From an uncultured Collinsella sp. (GTDB lineage: Bacteria > Actinomycetota > Coriobacteriia > Coriobacteriales > Coriobacteriaceae): a stretch of 26,025 bases of DNA. The translations under genes and the position numbers were made by a program. Numbering within the stretch: position 1 is the first letter of the stretch; every line of letters starts with the position of its first letter. Under the pieces are notes generated by a model. It did no database searches, had not been told where the DNA came from, and saw only the letters and a program-made list of their open reading frames with translations. Shown here in pieces: positions 1 to 11,135 of the stretch. The DNA lies in NCBI GenBank assembly GCA_900551665.1, contig URWW01000026.1, positions 1-26,025 of the forward strand, given 5' to 3'.

Positions 1-328
<328 letters not shown>

Positions 329-334
329 AGTCAA

Positions 335-3823
<3,489 letters not shown>

Positions 3824-4159
3824 CAGGTGTTTCCTCCTTCTTGGGAAAGGCGGTTGATCCGACGGAATCCGTGCCCCTCGCCCTGCGATGTGCAATTGGG
3901 GACGGGTGCAAATTACACATGCTACCGTCCTCGCACGCACATACACCGGCAATAGGCATAGCTCCGCCAGGTAATGCAACCTACTAGTTTATCAGGTCAA
4001 TTTCGTTCGGCAATAAAAGTCTTGACTATGCCCATATTTTGGGTTAACAAAATTCTTTTTTACAACACCGCAGGTAGATAACGTAAATCGAACATCTGTT
4101 CATGTGTTTTGGGTGAACGGATTTTTGCGCGGCACCCCTGAACGGACGAGCGGTGCATC
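3824..4159 (-). promoter_or_regulatory. rpoBC leader and probable promoter region
   Basis: This 336-bp stretch has no gene. The half nearest rpoB is GC-rich and carries a 31-bp stem-loop repeat at 3889-3919. The half from about 3960 to 4110 is strikingly AT-rich and is the natural place for the rpoBC promoter. The best box pair I can find on the minus strand is TTGCCG (4008-4013), a 16-bp spacer and TAAACT (3986-3991), which is only a moderate match. A TTGACC at 3995-4000 is an alternative -35. If either is used, the rpoBC transcript has a leader of roughly 150 nt that includes the repeat. The position of the promoter is inference. Confidence 0.45.
3889..3919 (-). repeat. 31-bp stem-loop repeat, copy A
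   Basis: Read on the minus strand this is TGTGTAATT, a 13-nt loop TGCACCCGTCCCC, and AATTGCACA. The 9-bp stem has one mismatch. It matches copy B at 8534-8564 over the whole element except one base, and shares architecture and loop with copy C at 24987-25017. It sits between the rpoB start codon and its probable promoter, so it would be transcribed as part of the rpoBC leader. Confidence 0.8.
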
Positions 4160-4192
4160 AAAAAGGCCCCACGGTGCGAAACCGCGGGGCCC
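4160..4192 (-). terminator. Intrinsic terminator of the LPxTG gene
   Basis: On the minus strand GGCCCCGCGGT and ACCGTGGGGCC form a near-perfect 11-bp stem around a TTCGC loop, followed directly by a run of five T. It lies about 40 bp after the stop of the surface protein gene and separates it from rpoB transcription. Confidence 0.85.
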
Positions 4193-4233
4193 GATGGGCT
4201 CATACGAGCGACCTGCTTCAGCCGAAAGCGGCC

Positions 4234-5826
4234 TTACTTGCGACGGCGAGCGGCGGCGAAAGCCGCGGCGGAGCCGAGCGCCGAGGCGGCGACGGCGAAC
4301 ACGGAGGCGTCGCCGGTCTGCGGGAGCTTGCCGCCCTTGGCAGGTTTCTTGCCATTCTCGGGCTTGGCCTCGGGCTTGACGGGCTCGGCGGGCTTGAGCT
4401 CGGCGGCCGGGGTGCTCCACTTGGCGTACACGGTGATGTCGCCGGCGGGATGCGCGGCGGGATCGAAAGCGGTCTTGCCCTCCTTGTCGAGGAACCAGCC
4501 CTCGAAAGCGTAACCCTGAGGATGGACCGGGTTCGCGGGCAGAGCGACGGCGGTGCCCTCGGCGGCCTCGATCGCCACGTTCTCAGTGGCGTCGATCTTG
4601 TCGTCGAAGGTCACGGTGTAGGCCTTGACAAGGTTCTGCTCGGCCTTCTCGATGTTGGCGACGAGGTCGCTCACCGCGCCGAGGTTCTCGTTGGCGGTGC
4701 CGTTCTTGATGCGTGCGAGGAGGTCCTCGGCCTTGGCAAGAGACTCCTCGAGCGCCTTCACGGTCTCGGCGGAGTAATCGCCGGCGTGATCGCGCAGCAG
4801 CGCCCGAACGCGGGCGATGGCGCCCTCGAGCTCCGTGGTGTCGTAAAGCTGCGAGCTATCAACCTTATCAGCGCCGCTCATCGCAACCTCGAGGACGTAG
4901 TTTGCGCCGCCCCTGTCAGCTTCGGTGCCGTTGAGATACAGACGGACATAGCGGCCCTTGACAGGAGATTTGCCGGCCATAAGGTCCTTGCCGGAAGGAG
5001 TCTCCTCGTAATACTTATCACTCGGGTTCACGCCAAGCTTGAACACATCGCTATCACCGGAGTAATAGACAACGGTCTTGTCATTGAATCCAGGGTCATC
5101 GGACACAACCAGCGCGGTGTTGATGTATTTAGATTTCGAATAAATGGGCTTGGGCCTGGAATCTTTGTCGTTCGGATCGGCTGGGGTTTCACCGGTCTCC
5201 ACCTTGGGATCGCGCCAAAGCGTAAAGGTGGCAATCGACTCGCTCTTTTTCAGATCAAGCTGAATGTAGACGGGCGCGTTCTTGCCCTCCCTACCGATCA
5301 GGGCTGTACCCGAATGGCCATTCTCGCGCCAAACGGACTTTCCGTTTACAGCATTCTTGAGAAATAGGCTTGTATCCGCAACGGGGTCGGTGCTGGTCGT
5401 GGAGTCAAGCCAATAAGCGCGCAGCAGATCCGAAGTGCCATACCCCATGTTGTCCGCGTTCTCACCCAAAATGGAATCCGTCTTGGGGTCGGTGAACAGG
5501 GTCAGGTTCTTGCCGGGCTTGAGGGCCCCATACGCCCCTTCAAGGTTCTTCAGGGCCTGCTCATATGAACCTTTGACTTCACCGGTCAGGATCAGGTGGG
5601 CTCCAGTCAGAGCATTCCCCACCCCACTCATGGCCCAGGACTCGGAAGTCACGAATGGTTGCATGGCGGCAACCTTGTCGACCAGCTTCTGGAGCTGCTC
5701 TTTGGTGACCTGCTGCGCCTCAGCGGCGGGCGCATCCGCATAGGCCGCAGGGACGGCAGGGACGCCGCCCATGAGGCCGGCGACGATAGCGAGCGCCGCG
5801 CCGGTCTTTACAATAGTACGGTTCAT
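4234..5826 (-). CDS. LPxTG-anchored surface protein with F5/8-type-C-like and InlB-type repeat domains
   Basis: Predicted secreted, wall-anchored protein of 530 residues. The ATG at 5824-5826 follows GGGGG at about eight bases; an adjacent in-frame TTG is a less likely start. In order: a signal peptide (residues 1-30, hydrophobic core then AYA), a helical N-terminal region, a discoidin-like (F5/8 type C) region at about 160-318 (IQLDLKKSESIATFTLWRD and GRYVRLYLNG), a FIVAR-like helical linker at about 330-402, an InlB/Flg_new-type repeat at about 403-470 (AFEGWFLDKEG to VYAKW), a Pro/Lys/Glu wall-spanning stretch, and the sortase signal LPQTG at 501-505 with a hydrophobic segment and RRRK tail. 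F5/8C domains often bind sugars, so binding of host or mucin glycans is plausible but inferred. The part encoding the F5/8C-like domain (about 4900-5500) looks less GC-rich than the two ends, suggesting domain exchange. Confidence 0.88.
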   Translation of the reverse strand: MNRTIVKTGAALAIVAGLMGGVPAVPAAYADAPAAEAQQVTKEQLQKLVDKVAAMQPFVTSESWAMSGVGNALTGAHLILTGEVKGSYEQALKNLEGAYGALKPGKNLTLFTDPKTDSILGENADNMGYGTSDLLRAYWLDSTTSTDPVADTSLFLKNAVNGKSVWRENGHSGTALIGREGKNAPVYIQLDLKKSESIATFTLWRDPKVETGETPADPNDKDSRPKPIYSKSKYINTALVVSDDPGFNDKTVVYYSGDSDVFKLGVNPSDKYYEETPSGKDLMAGKSPVKGRYVRLYLNGTEADRGGANYVLEVAMSGADKVDSSQLYDTTELEGAIARVRALLRDHAGDYSAETVKALEESLAKAEDLLARIKNGTANENLGAVSDLVANIEKAEQNLVKAYTVTFDDKIDATENVAIEAAEGTAVALPANPVHPQGYAFEGWFLDKEGKTAFDPAAHPAGDITVYAKWSTPAAELKPAEPVKPEAKPENGKKPAKGGKLPQTGDASVFAVAASALGSAAAFAAARRRK

Positions 5827-5897
5827 CAAATACCCCCATCTGAGGACGCATTGCCCTCGATATGAGAACGGGTCAATCGAGAACCCGCTCAGACACG

Positions 5898-5933
5898 AAT
5901 TACCTCACATGCTCAGTGTGTATGTGAGTAATT
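5898..5933. repeat. Inverted repeat upstream of the LPxTG gene
   Basis: The arms AATTACCTCACAT and ATGTGAGTAATT pair over 12 bp with one bulged C, around an 11-nt spacer. It lies between the candidate -10 box at 5943-5948 and the start codon, so it would fall at or just after the transcription start. It could be an operator for surface-protein control or a leader hairpin; the sequence does not decide. Confidence 0.6.
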
Positions 5934-5942
5934 AGGTCATGA

Positions 5943-5948
5943 ATTATA
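5943..5948 (-). promoter_or_regulatory. Candidate -10 box of the LPxTG gene
   Basis: A perfect TATAAT on the minus strand lies about 115 bp upstream of the surface-protein start and just after the probable galU terminator. No good -35 box is present at 16-18 bp, so the promoter might need an activator, or the match may be chance in an AT-rich stretch. Confidence 0.4.
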
Positions 5949-5972
5949 TGCCAGGGTTTTCAATGCCGCGTT

Positions 5973-6013
5973 AAAAGAATGAAATCCCGCACAGAATCTT
6001 TGCACGAGATTTC
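5973..6013 (-). terminator. Probable galU terminator
   Basis: On the minus strand GAAATCTCGTGCA and TGTGCGGGATTTC form a 13-bp stem that uses some G-T pairs, with a 7-nt loop, then ATTCTTTT. It begins 40 bp after the galU stop. The T run is interrupted, so efficiency is uncertain. Confidence 0.55.
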
Positions 6014-6052
6014 AATCAATTCCTAAGTTGTTTGACGCGATGACGTCCTGCG

Positions 6053-6958
6053 TTAACGGGACAGACCACCGCGCTCGTCGACGGCGGCCCAGAACTCATC
6101 CGCGAAGCGCGGGTCGTTGGCGGCCATGAGGGCATTGGTGGCAATCCAGCCGGACGGGGTGCCGGTATCGTAGCCGGAAAGCGGGTCGATCACGACGGCG
6201 TACATGGCCTCGCGATCCAGGCTGCGCGCCATGGCGTCGGTCAGCTGGATCTCGTTGCCCTTGCCGGGCTGCTGGTTGGCGAGGAGATCCATGACGAGCG
6301 GGCTCAGCAGGTAACGGCCGACGATGTAGAGGTTGGAGGGCGCCGCCTCGGGGCTCGGCTTCTCCACCAGGCCGCCGACGCGCCACACGGCGCCGGGCTC
6401 GGCCTCCCCCGCGCCCTCGTATCCCTCGAGCGTGCCCACGAAGTCGCCGGCGATGACGCCGTAGCGGTCCACCTGGTCGGGCTCGCACGGGGCGACGGCG
6501 ATCACGGACGCGCCGCCGTGGGCGCGGGAGACCTCGAGCATCTTGTCGCAGATGTCCTTGGCGGGCACCACGTAGTCGCCCAGCAGGACCAGGAAGGGCT
6601 CGCCGGCGCAGGCGTCGGCGGCGGAGCGGATGGCGTGGCCCAGGCCCTTGGGCTCGTACTGGTAGCGGAAGTCCACGGGCATGTTGCCGGCGTGGGCGAC
6701 GGCGTCGGCGTAGCCTGCCTTGCCGCGCTCGCGCAGCAGGGCCTCCAGCGAGCGGTCGGGCTGGAAGTAGCTCAGCAGCTCGGGCTTGCCGGGGCTCGTC
6801 ACGATGATGGCGGCGTCGACCTCCTCAGGGTCGAGGGCCTCCTCCACCACGTACTGGATGACCGGCTTGTCGAGGACCGGCAGCATCTCCTTGGGGGTGC
6901 ACTTGGTGGCGGGCAAAAAGCGGGTGCCGAGGCCGGCGGCGGGGATGATAGCCTTCAT
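6053..6958 (-). CDS. galU: UTP-glucose-1-phosphate uridylyltransferase
   Basis: Makes UDP-glucose from UTP and glucose-1-phosphate in the cytoplasm, feeding cell-wall polysaccharide, glycolipid and galactose metabolism. The protein is 301 residues, the normal size. The start ATG at 6956-6958 follows AAAGGA at about seven bases and places the nucleotide-binding motif at the very N-terminus (AAGLGTRFLPATK, then PKEMLPVLDKPVIQYVVEEA). GLGHAI and FLVLLGDYVV, for sugar-nucleotide and metal binding, follow in the expected order, and GGLVEKP and GNEIQLTDAM further on are also typical. It lies between rplL and rpoB, an unusual place, and appears to be a single-gene unit: a terminator lies upstream (7119-7150) and another downstream. 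The symbol galU is well supported; gtaB is the equivalent name in Bacillus. Confidence 0.95.
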   Translation of the reverse strand: MKAIIPAAGLGTRFLPATKCTPKEMLPVLDKPVIQYVVEEALDPEEVDAAIIVTSPGKPELLSYFQPDRSLEALLRERGKAGYADAVAHAGNMPVDFRYQYEPKGLGHAIRSAADACAGEPFLVLLGDYVVPAKDICDKMLEVSRAHGGASVIAVAPCEPDQVDRYGVIAGDFVGTLEGYEGAGEAEPGAVWRVGGLVEKPSPEAAPSNLYIVGRYLLSPLVMDLLANQQPGKGNEIQLTDAMARSLDREAMYAVVIDPLSGYDTGTPSGWIATNALMAANDPRFADEFWAAVDERGGLSR

Positions 6959-7118
6959 TGACTGTCCTTTCAGCACGACGCGCGCTCGTCGCACGCGAAT
7001 CAAAATGCGCAATGTGCATACATTTGGCTATGTTACTCGTCTGAGAACGATTTATCGAATTCCACACGGATATCCCGCAAGTATTTTGCAATACCCTGTC
7101 ACGGGCCGCCGTTTTACG

Positions 7119-7150
7119 AAAAAAGCGGGACCCACCAACGTGGATCCCGC
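7119..7150 (-). terminator. Intrinsic terminator of the rplJL operon
   Basis: On the minus strand GCGGGATCCAC, a short GTTG loop and GTGGGTCCCGC form a strong stem followed by six T. It lies 56 bp after rplL and ends the rplJL transcript, so rpoBC is not read through from the rplJ promoter by default. Confidence 0.9.
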
Positions 7151-7205
7151 CTATATGAGCGCGATATGGCTCAAGCAGTCCGCAGGTGATGCACCTGCGT
7201 GGAAA

Positions 7206-7583
7206 CTACTTCAGGGTAACGGCAGCGCCGGCAGCCTCGAGCTTCTCCTTGGCGGCCTCGGCGTCCTCCTTCTTGGCACCCTCGATGACGGCCTTAGGAG
7301 CGTTCTCGACGACCTCCTTGGCCTCCTTCAGGCCGAGGGAGGTGAGCTCACGGACGACCTTGATGACCTGGATCTTGTTGTCGCCGAAGCCCTCGAGCAC
7401 GACGTCAAACTCGGTCTTCTCCTCGGCCTCCTCAGCGGCGGCGACAGGGCCGGCCACGACGGCGGCAGGAGCAGCGGCGGAAACGCCGAAGGTGTCCTCG
7501 ATAGCCTTGACGAGCTCGGAAGCCTCGAGCAGGGTCATTTCCTTCAGAGCCTCGATGATCTCATCGGTGGTAAGCTTAGCCAT
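7206..7583 (-). CDS. rplL: 50S ribosomal protein L7/L12
   Basis: The multi-copy stalk protein of the large ribosomal subunit, which recruits and stimulates translation factor GTPases. It has 125 residues, with the start ATG after AAAGGA. The N-terminal dimerisation helices (MAKLTTDEIIEALKEMTLLE) are followed by the Ala/Val/Gly-rich hinge at about 36-52. The compact C-terminal domain then begins KTEFDVVLEGFGDNKIQVIK and contains the factor-binding helix GLKEAKEVVE. It lies 108 bp after rplJ in the same transcript; the spacer contains a small hairpin. Identity is certain from sequence. Confidence 0.98.
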   Translation of the reverse strand: MAKLTTDEIIEALKEMTLLEASELVKAIEDTFGVSAAAPAAVVAGPVAAAEEAEEKTEFDVVLEGFGDNKIQVIKVVRELTSLGLKEAKEVVENAPKAVIEGAKKEDAEAAKEKLEAAGAAVTLK

Positions 7584-7601
7584 TTCTAAGTCCTTTCGGT
7601 T

Positions 7602-7620
7602 TCCCTGCGTCTGGCAGGGA
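7602..7620 (-). other. Hairpin in the rplJ-rplL spacer
   Basis: CCCTGC and GCAGGG pair around a 5-nt loop, with a further T-A pair at the base. It lies 18 bp before the rplL start and has no T run, so it is not a terminator. It may protect or process the mRNA so that L12 is made in excess of L10; that role is inference. Confidence 0.5.
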
Positions 7621-7691
7621 GATCAAAACTAAAGTACGGCGCGTTGCGCGCCAGGTGTGCGACCGTCAAGCGGCCGCGGGAAGGCCGCCGA

Positions 7692-8213
7692 CTAGGCTGC
7701 CTTCTGCTCGGAGATCTGCTGAACGGTGCGGGCGAGACCAGAGGAAACGCCGTTGACGCAGACAGCGATGTCGCGAGCGAAGCCGTTGATGAGACCGGCG
7801 ATCTGACCCAGGAGCTGATCCTTGCTGGGGAGCTCGGCGATGGCGTCGACCTCGGCAGCGGTAACAGCCTGACCGTCAGAGATACCGCCCTTGATCTCCA
7901 GGACGCCCTTGGACTTCTTGGCGAACTCCTTGAGCACCTTGGCGGCGCTGACGGGCTCCTCCTCGAAGAACACGTAGGCGAGCGGGCCGACCAGCATCTC
8001 GTCCAGGTTCGGCTGCTCCTTGTTCTCCAGGGCGATGCGGACGAGGTTGTTCTTGTAAACCTTCATCTGAGCGCCAGCCTCACGGAGCTGCTTGCGGAGC
8101 TCCTGAGCCTGAAGAACGGTGAGGCCGTTGTAGCTCACGACGTAAACGCCGGCGTTGGACTCGATCTTGGACTCGATCTCGGCAACTGCATCGATCTTGT
8201 ACTGCTTTGGCAT
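7692..8213 (-). CDS. rplJ: 50S ribosomal protein L10
   Basis: L10 anchors L7/L12 dimers to the 23S rRNA to build the ribosomal stalk, and in many bacteria represses its own operon by binding the leader RNA. The ATG at 8211-8213 follows AAGGAGG at nine bases; an upstream in-frame extension lacks L10 character. The protein is 173 residues. Typical segments are the N-terminal KIDAVAEIESKI, VVSYNGLTVLQAQELRKQLREAG, KVYKNNLVRIAL and GPLAYVFF, then the C-terminal helix that carries L12. rplK and rplA, which normally precede it, are absent: the next gene upstream is feoAB. Confidence 0.97.
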   Translation of the reverse strand: MPKQYKIDAVAEIESKIESNAGVYVVSYNGLTVLQAQELRKQLREAGAQMKVYKNNLVRIALENKEQPNLDEMLVGPLAYVFFEEEPVSAAKVLKEFAKKSKGVLEIKGGISDGQAVTAAEVDAIAELPSKDQLLGQIAGLINGFARDIAVCVNGVSSGLARTVQQISEQKAA

Positions 8214-8278
8214 GTGGTACACCTCCTTCTTTTTCTTTTCCGGGCACGACCGCCAGGATGTGGGCGGGGGCATGCCTC

Positions 8279-8316
8279 GAAAAAGAAAGCCCCCGCGCTG
8301 CTTGAGCGACGGGGGC
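8279..8316 (-). terminator. Attenuator hairpin in the rplJ leader
   Basis: On the minus strand GCCCCCGTCGC and GCGCGGGGGC pair strongly around a CTCAAGCA-type loop, followed by TTTCTTTTTC. It lies about 65 bp before the rplJ start, inside the transcribed leader, as expected for a conditional terminator controlled by L10 binding just upstream. Confidence 0.8.
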
Positions 8317-8433
8317 GAGAAGACAAGTGCTACTCAACCACCTCGGCTGGCGGGTTTCCCCTTTACTCCGGTGCGCTCGCTTGCGCGGGCACGCTGGAAC
8401 CGGCTGTCTCTGGCAGCAATCGTGCGTGTGCGA
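8317..8433 (-). ncRNA. L10 leader (ribosomal protein autoregulatory RNA)
   Basis: This transcribed leader runs from the predicted start point to the attenuator. On the minus strand it contains CCAGCCGAGGTGG (near 8340-8355), which resembles the conserved L10-binding kink-turn region of L10 leaders, and the helix-forming CAGAGACAGCCGG further upstream. Its position directly before rplJL and next to a terminator hairpin supports the call. I judged it by eye without a covariance model. Confidence 0.7.
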
Positions 8434-8439
8434 TTTGGT

Positions 8440-8468
8440 AGTATCGCAGCCACTGCCGTTCGCGTCAA
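8440..8468 (-). promoter_or_regulatory. Promoter of rplJL
   Basis: On the minus strand TTGACG (8463-8468), a 17-bp spacer and GATACT (8440-8445) with a TGC extended -10 element just before it. Five of six -35 bases and four of six -10 bases fit the housekeeping consensus. The expected start is near 8433, giving a leader of about 220 nt. Confidence 0.8.
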
Positions 8469-8533
8469 GACAGCCGACGCGATCGGGAACGTATGCACAG
8501 CTTGCACACATGCGACGCGCCCGCGGCGCGCCA

Positions 8534-8564
8534 TGTGTAATTTGCACCCGTCCCCAATTACACA
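8534..8564 (+). repeat. 31-bp stem-loop repeat, copy B
   Basis: TGTGTAATT, loop TGCACCCGTCCCC, AATTACACA: a perfect 9-bp stem with a 13-nt loop. It differs from copy A by one stem base and shares the architecture of copy C. It overlaps the last codons of feoAB and supplies that gene's TAA stop (8558-8560). Confidence 0.85.
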
Positions 8565-10918
8565 AAGCCGAGGGCGAGACCGACGAGACGCACGATGAAG
8601 GCGACCACCCATGCCACGACGCACTGCAAGGCGAAGACGGCGACCGCCCAACGGGGGCCGAGCTCGTTCTTCACAGCGCCGATGGCGGCGACGCACGGCG
8701 GGTAGAGCAGGGTAAATACGAGGAACACGTATGCGGTGAGCGGGGTGAACAACCCCGTGAGCGCAGCGGCGGACTCGGTGCCCAGCAGCACCGCCAAGGT
8801 GGATATCACGCTCTCCTTGGCGAGCAGGCCCGTCACGAGGGCGGTGCTCGCACGCCAATCGCCGAATCCCAGCGGCTCGAGGACCGGCGCGATGATGCCG
8901 CCCAAACCGGCGAGCAGGCTGTGCGACTGGTCGGCCACCACGTTGAGCTGGCCGTCGAAAGTCTGCAGGAACCACACGACGATGCTCGCCGCGAAAATGA
9001 TCGTGAACGCCCGCTGGAGGAAATCCTTGGCCTTATCCCAGGCGAGCATGACCGTCGTCTTCGCACTCGGCAGGCGGTAATTCGGCAACTCCATGATGAA
9101 GGGCACCGGCTCACCGCGGAAAGCCGTCCGCTTGAATATCAGCGCCATGACCGCCGCCACGACCACGCCCAACACATACAGCGAGACCATGGCCAAGACG
9201 CTCCCCCGCGCGAAGAACGCGGAGGTGAGCAGACCGTAAACCGGGAGCTTGGCCGAGCAGCTCATGAACGGGGTGAGCATGACGGTCATCTTGCGGTCGT
9301 GCTCGGATGGAAGGGTCCGCGTGGCCATGATGGCCGGCACGCTGCAGCCAAACCCCACGAGCATGGGCACGAAGCTGCGGCCCGACAGGCCGAAGTGACG
9401 CAGCACCTTGTCCATCACAAACGCAACGCGCGCCATATAGCCCGAATCTTCGAGCATCGACAGCAGCAGAAACAGCACCACGATCAGGGGCAGGAAGGAC
9501 AACATGCTGCCCACGCCGGCGAAGATGCCATCGATCACGAGCGAGCGCACCACGGGGTTGACCCCCATCGAAACGAGGCCATTGGCGGCCATCGCCGTGA
9601 CCTGTGCCACGCCACCCTCCATAAGGCCCTTGAGCCACGCGCCCACCGAGCCGAACGATAGCCAAAAGACAAGCGCCATGATGAGGAGGAACGCCGGGAA
9701 CGCCGTGTACCGCCCGGTGAGGATGCGGTCGATCGCCACCGAGCGCTTGTGCTCGCGGCTTTCGCGCGGTTTGACCACGCACGCACGGCAGACGCCGCCG
9801 ATGAAACTGAAGCGCATGTCGGCCAGCGCGGAGAGGCGCTCCTTGCCCGACTCCCCTTCCATCTGGCTGATGACGTGCTCGAGGGCCTCGAGCTCGTTTT
9901 CGTCCAGGCCCAGCGCCTCGCGCACCAGCGCATCCCCCTCGACGAGCTTGGTCGCGGCGAAACGGGGCGGAAAGCCCGCGCGCACCGCATGATCCTCGAC
10001 GAGATGGATGACGGCGTGGATGCAACGGTGCAGGGCTCCGTGGTCCGGACCGCTGGCGGGGCAGAAATCCTGACGCCCGGGCAGCTCGCGGTGACGCGCC
10101 ACGTGCAGGGCGTGCTCGACGAGCTCGGATATCCCCTCGCCCTTTGCAGCGGAAATGGGCACCACCGGGATGCCGAGCATGCCCTCGAGGCGGTTCACGT
10201 CGATGGTGCCACCGTTCGCGGCCACCTCGTCCATCATGTTGAGGGCGAGCACCATGGGACGGTCGAGCTCCATGAGCTGCAGGGTGAGATAGAGATTGCG
10301 CTCGATGTTGGTCGCGTCGACGATATTGATGATGGCGTCGGGCTCCTCCGCGAGAATGAACCGACGGCTCACGACCTCCTCGCTGGTATAAGGGGAGAGC
10401 GAGTAAATCCCGGGCAGATCGGTGATGGTCACATTGTCGTGCCCCAGTATGCGGCCGTCCTTGCGGTCGACGGTCACCCCGGGAAAGTTGCCGACATGCT
10501 GGTTCGAACCGGTGAGCTGGTTGAACAGGGTCGTCTTACCGCAATTCTGGTTGCCGGCAAGCGCGAACCGCAAGGGCTCGTCGGCGGAGGCGCATTGCCG
10601 GCCTATACGCGGCCGACAGATGCACTCTCCGATGGCGGGATGTTCGGATGTCGCGGGGGCGGGATTCTCACGCGGGGCGTTATGGGCATCGTGCACGTCG
10701 ACGAGCTCTATGCGAGCGGCATCGGCAAGGCGCAGCGTCAGCTCGTAATCACGAAGCCGAATCTCCACCGGATCGCCCATGGGGGCGTGCTTCATCATGG
10801 TGACCTCCGTGCCCGGGGTCAGACCCATGTCCAAGATATGCTGATACAGCGCCGCGTCATCGGAGTCGACCGATGCCACGATGGCGTCCTTGCCGATCTC
10901 AAGCTTGTCGAGCCTCAT
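8558..10918 (-). CDS. feoB: FeoA-FeoB fusion, ferrous iron transporter
   Basis: Membrane GTPase that imports Fe(II). I start it at ATG 10916-10918, preceded by GAGGGG, giving 786 residues. Residues 1 to about 73 are a FeoA (SH3-like) domain, normally a separate small protein. A linker of about 40 residues contains three cysteines (C99, C101, C109). The G domain follows, with G1 GNQNCGKT at 122-129, G3 DLPG and G4 NMMD, then the two gate regions with GYMARVAFVMD, GFGCSVPAIMATRT and CSAKLPVYG, and the terminal membrane helices. No separate feoA or feoC is seen nearby. The TAA stop is donated by a repeat element. It appears to be a single-gene unit with its own promoter; I found no convincing iron-repressor box. 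Confidence 0.95.
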   Translation of the reverse strand: MRLDKLEIGKDAIVASVDSDDAALYQHILDMGLTPGTEVTMMKHAPMGDPVEIRLRDYELTLRLADAARIELVDVHDAHNAPRENPAPATSEHPAIGECICRPRIGRQCASADEPLRFALAGNQNCGKTTLFNQLTGSNQHVGNFPGVTVDRKDGRILGHDNVTITDLPGIYSLSPYTSEEVVSRRFILAEEPDAIINIVDATNIERNLYLTLQLMELDRPMVLALNMMDEVAANGGTIDVNRLEGMLGIPVVPISAAKGEGISELVEHALHVARHRELPGRQDFCPASGPDHGALHRCIHAVIHLVEDHAVRAGFPPRFAATKLVEGDALVREALGLDENELEALEHVISQMEGESGKERLSALADMRFSFIGGVCRACVVKPRESREHKRSVAIDRILTGRYTAFPAFLLIMALVFWLSFGSVGAWLKGLMEGGVAQVTAMAANGLVSMGVNPVVRSLVIDGIFAGVGSMLSFLPLIVVLFLLLSMLEDSGYMARVAFVMDKVLRHFGLSGRSFVPMLVGFGCSVPAIMATRTLPSEHDRKMTVMLTPFMSCSAKLPVYGLLTSAFFARGSVLAMVSLYVLGVVVAAVMALIFKRTAFRGEPVPFIMELPNYRLPSAKTTVMLAWDKAKDFLQRAFTIIFAASIVVWFLQTFDGQLNVVADQSHSLLAGLGGIIAPVLEPLGFGDWRASTALVTGLLAKESVISTLAVLLGTESAAALTGLFTPLTAYVFLVFTLLYPPCVAAIGAVKNELGPRWAVAVFALQCVVAWVVAFIVRLVGLALGFV

Positions 10919-11004
10919 ATCGCACAATCCCCTCACGTGCGCATCGCCCCGATGCGCCCCATGGCCGACCAGCCGCAACGGGCGGCCAAATTCCAACAGC
11001 CTTC

Positions 11005-11033
11005 ATACTACCCACGCATGCAGACGATGTCAC
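11005..11033 (-). promoter_or_regulatory. Candidate promoter of feoAB
   Basis: On the minus strand GTGACA (11028-11033), a 17-bp spacer and TAGTAT (11005-11010). The -35 box matches the consensus at five of six bases and the -10 at four of six. The expected start would give a leader of about 80 nt. Confidence 0.5.
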
Positions 11034-11135
11034 GCATGGCAAACTTTCCATATTGGCCGCATCCGACGGGCGGACGAACGATCCGACATGACAAGGCCCC
11101 ATCGAAAGGCGGCCATCCGACACGTCGCGCATCAG

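Noticed and set aside
3824..3979. In-frame N-terminal extension of rpoB
   Set aside because: It lacks conserved sequence, crosses a repeat element, and the GTG at 3821-3823 has a perfect ribosome binding site.
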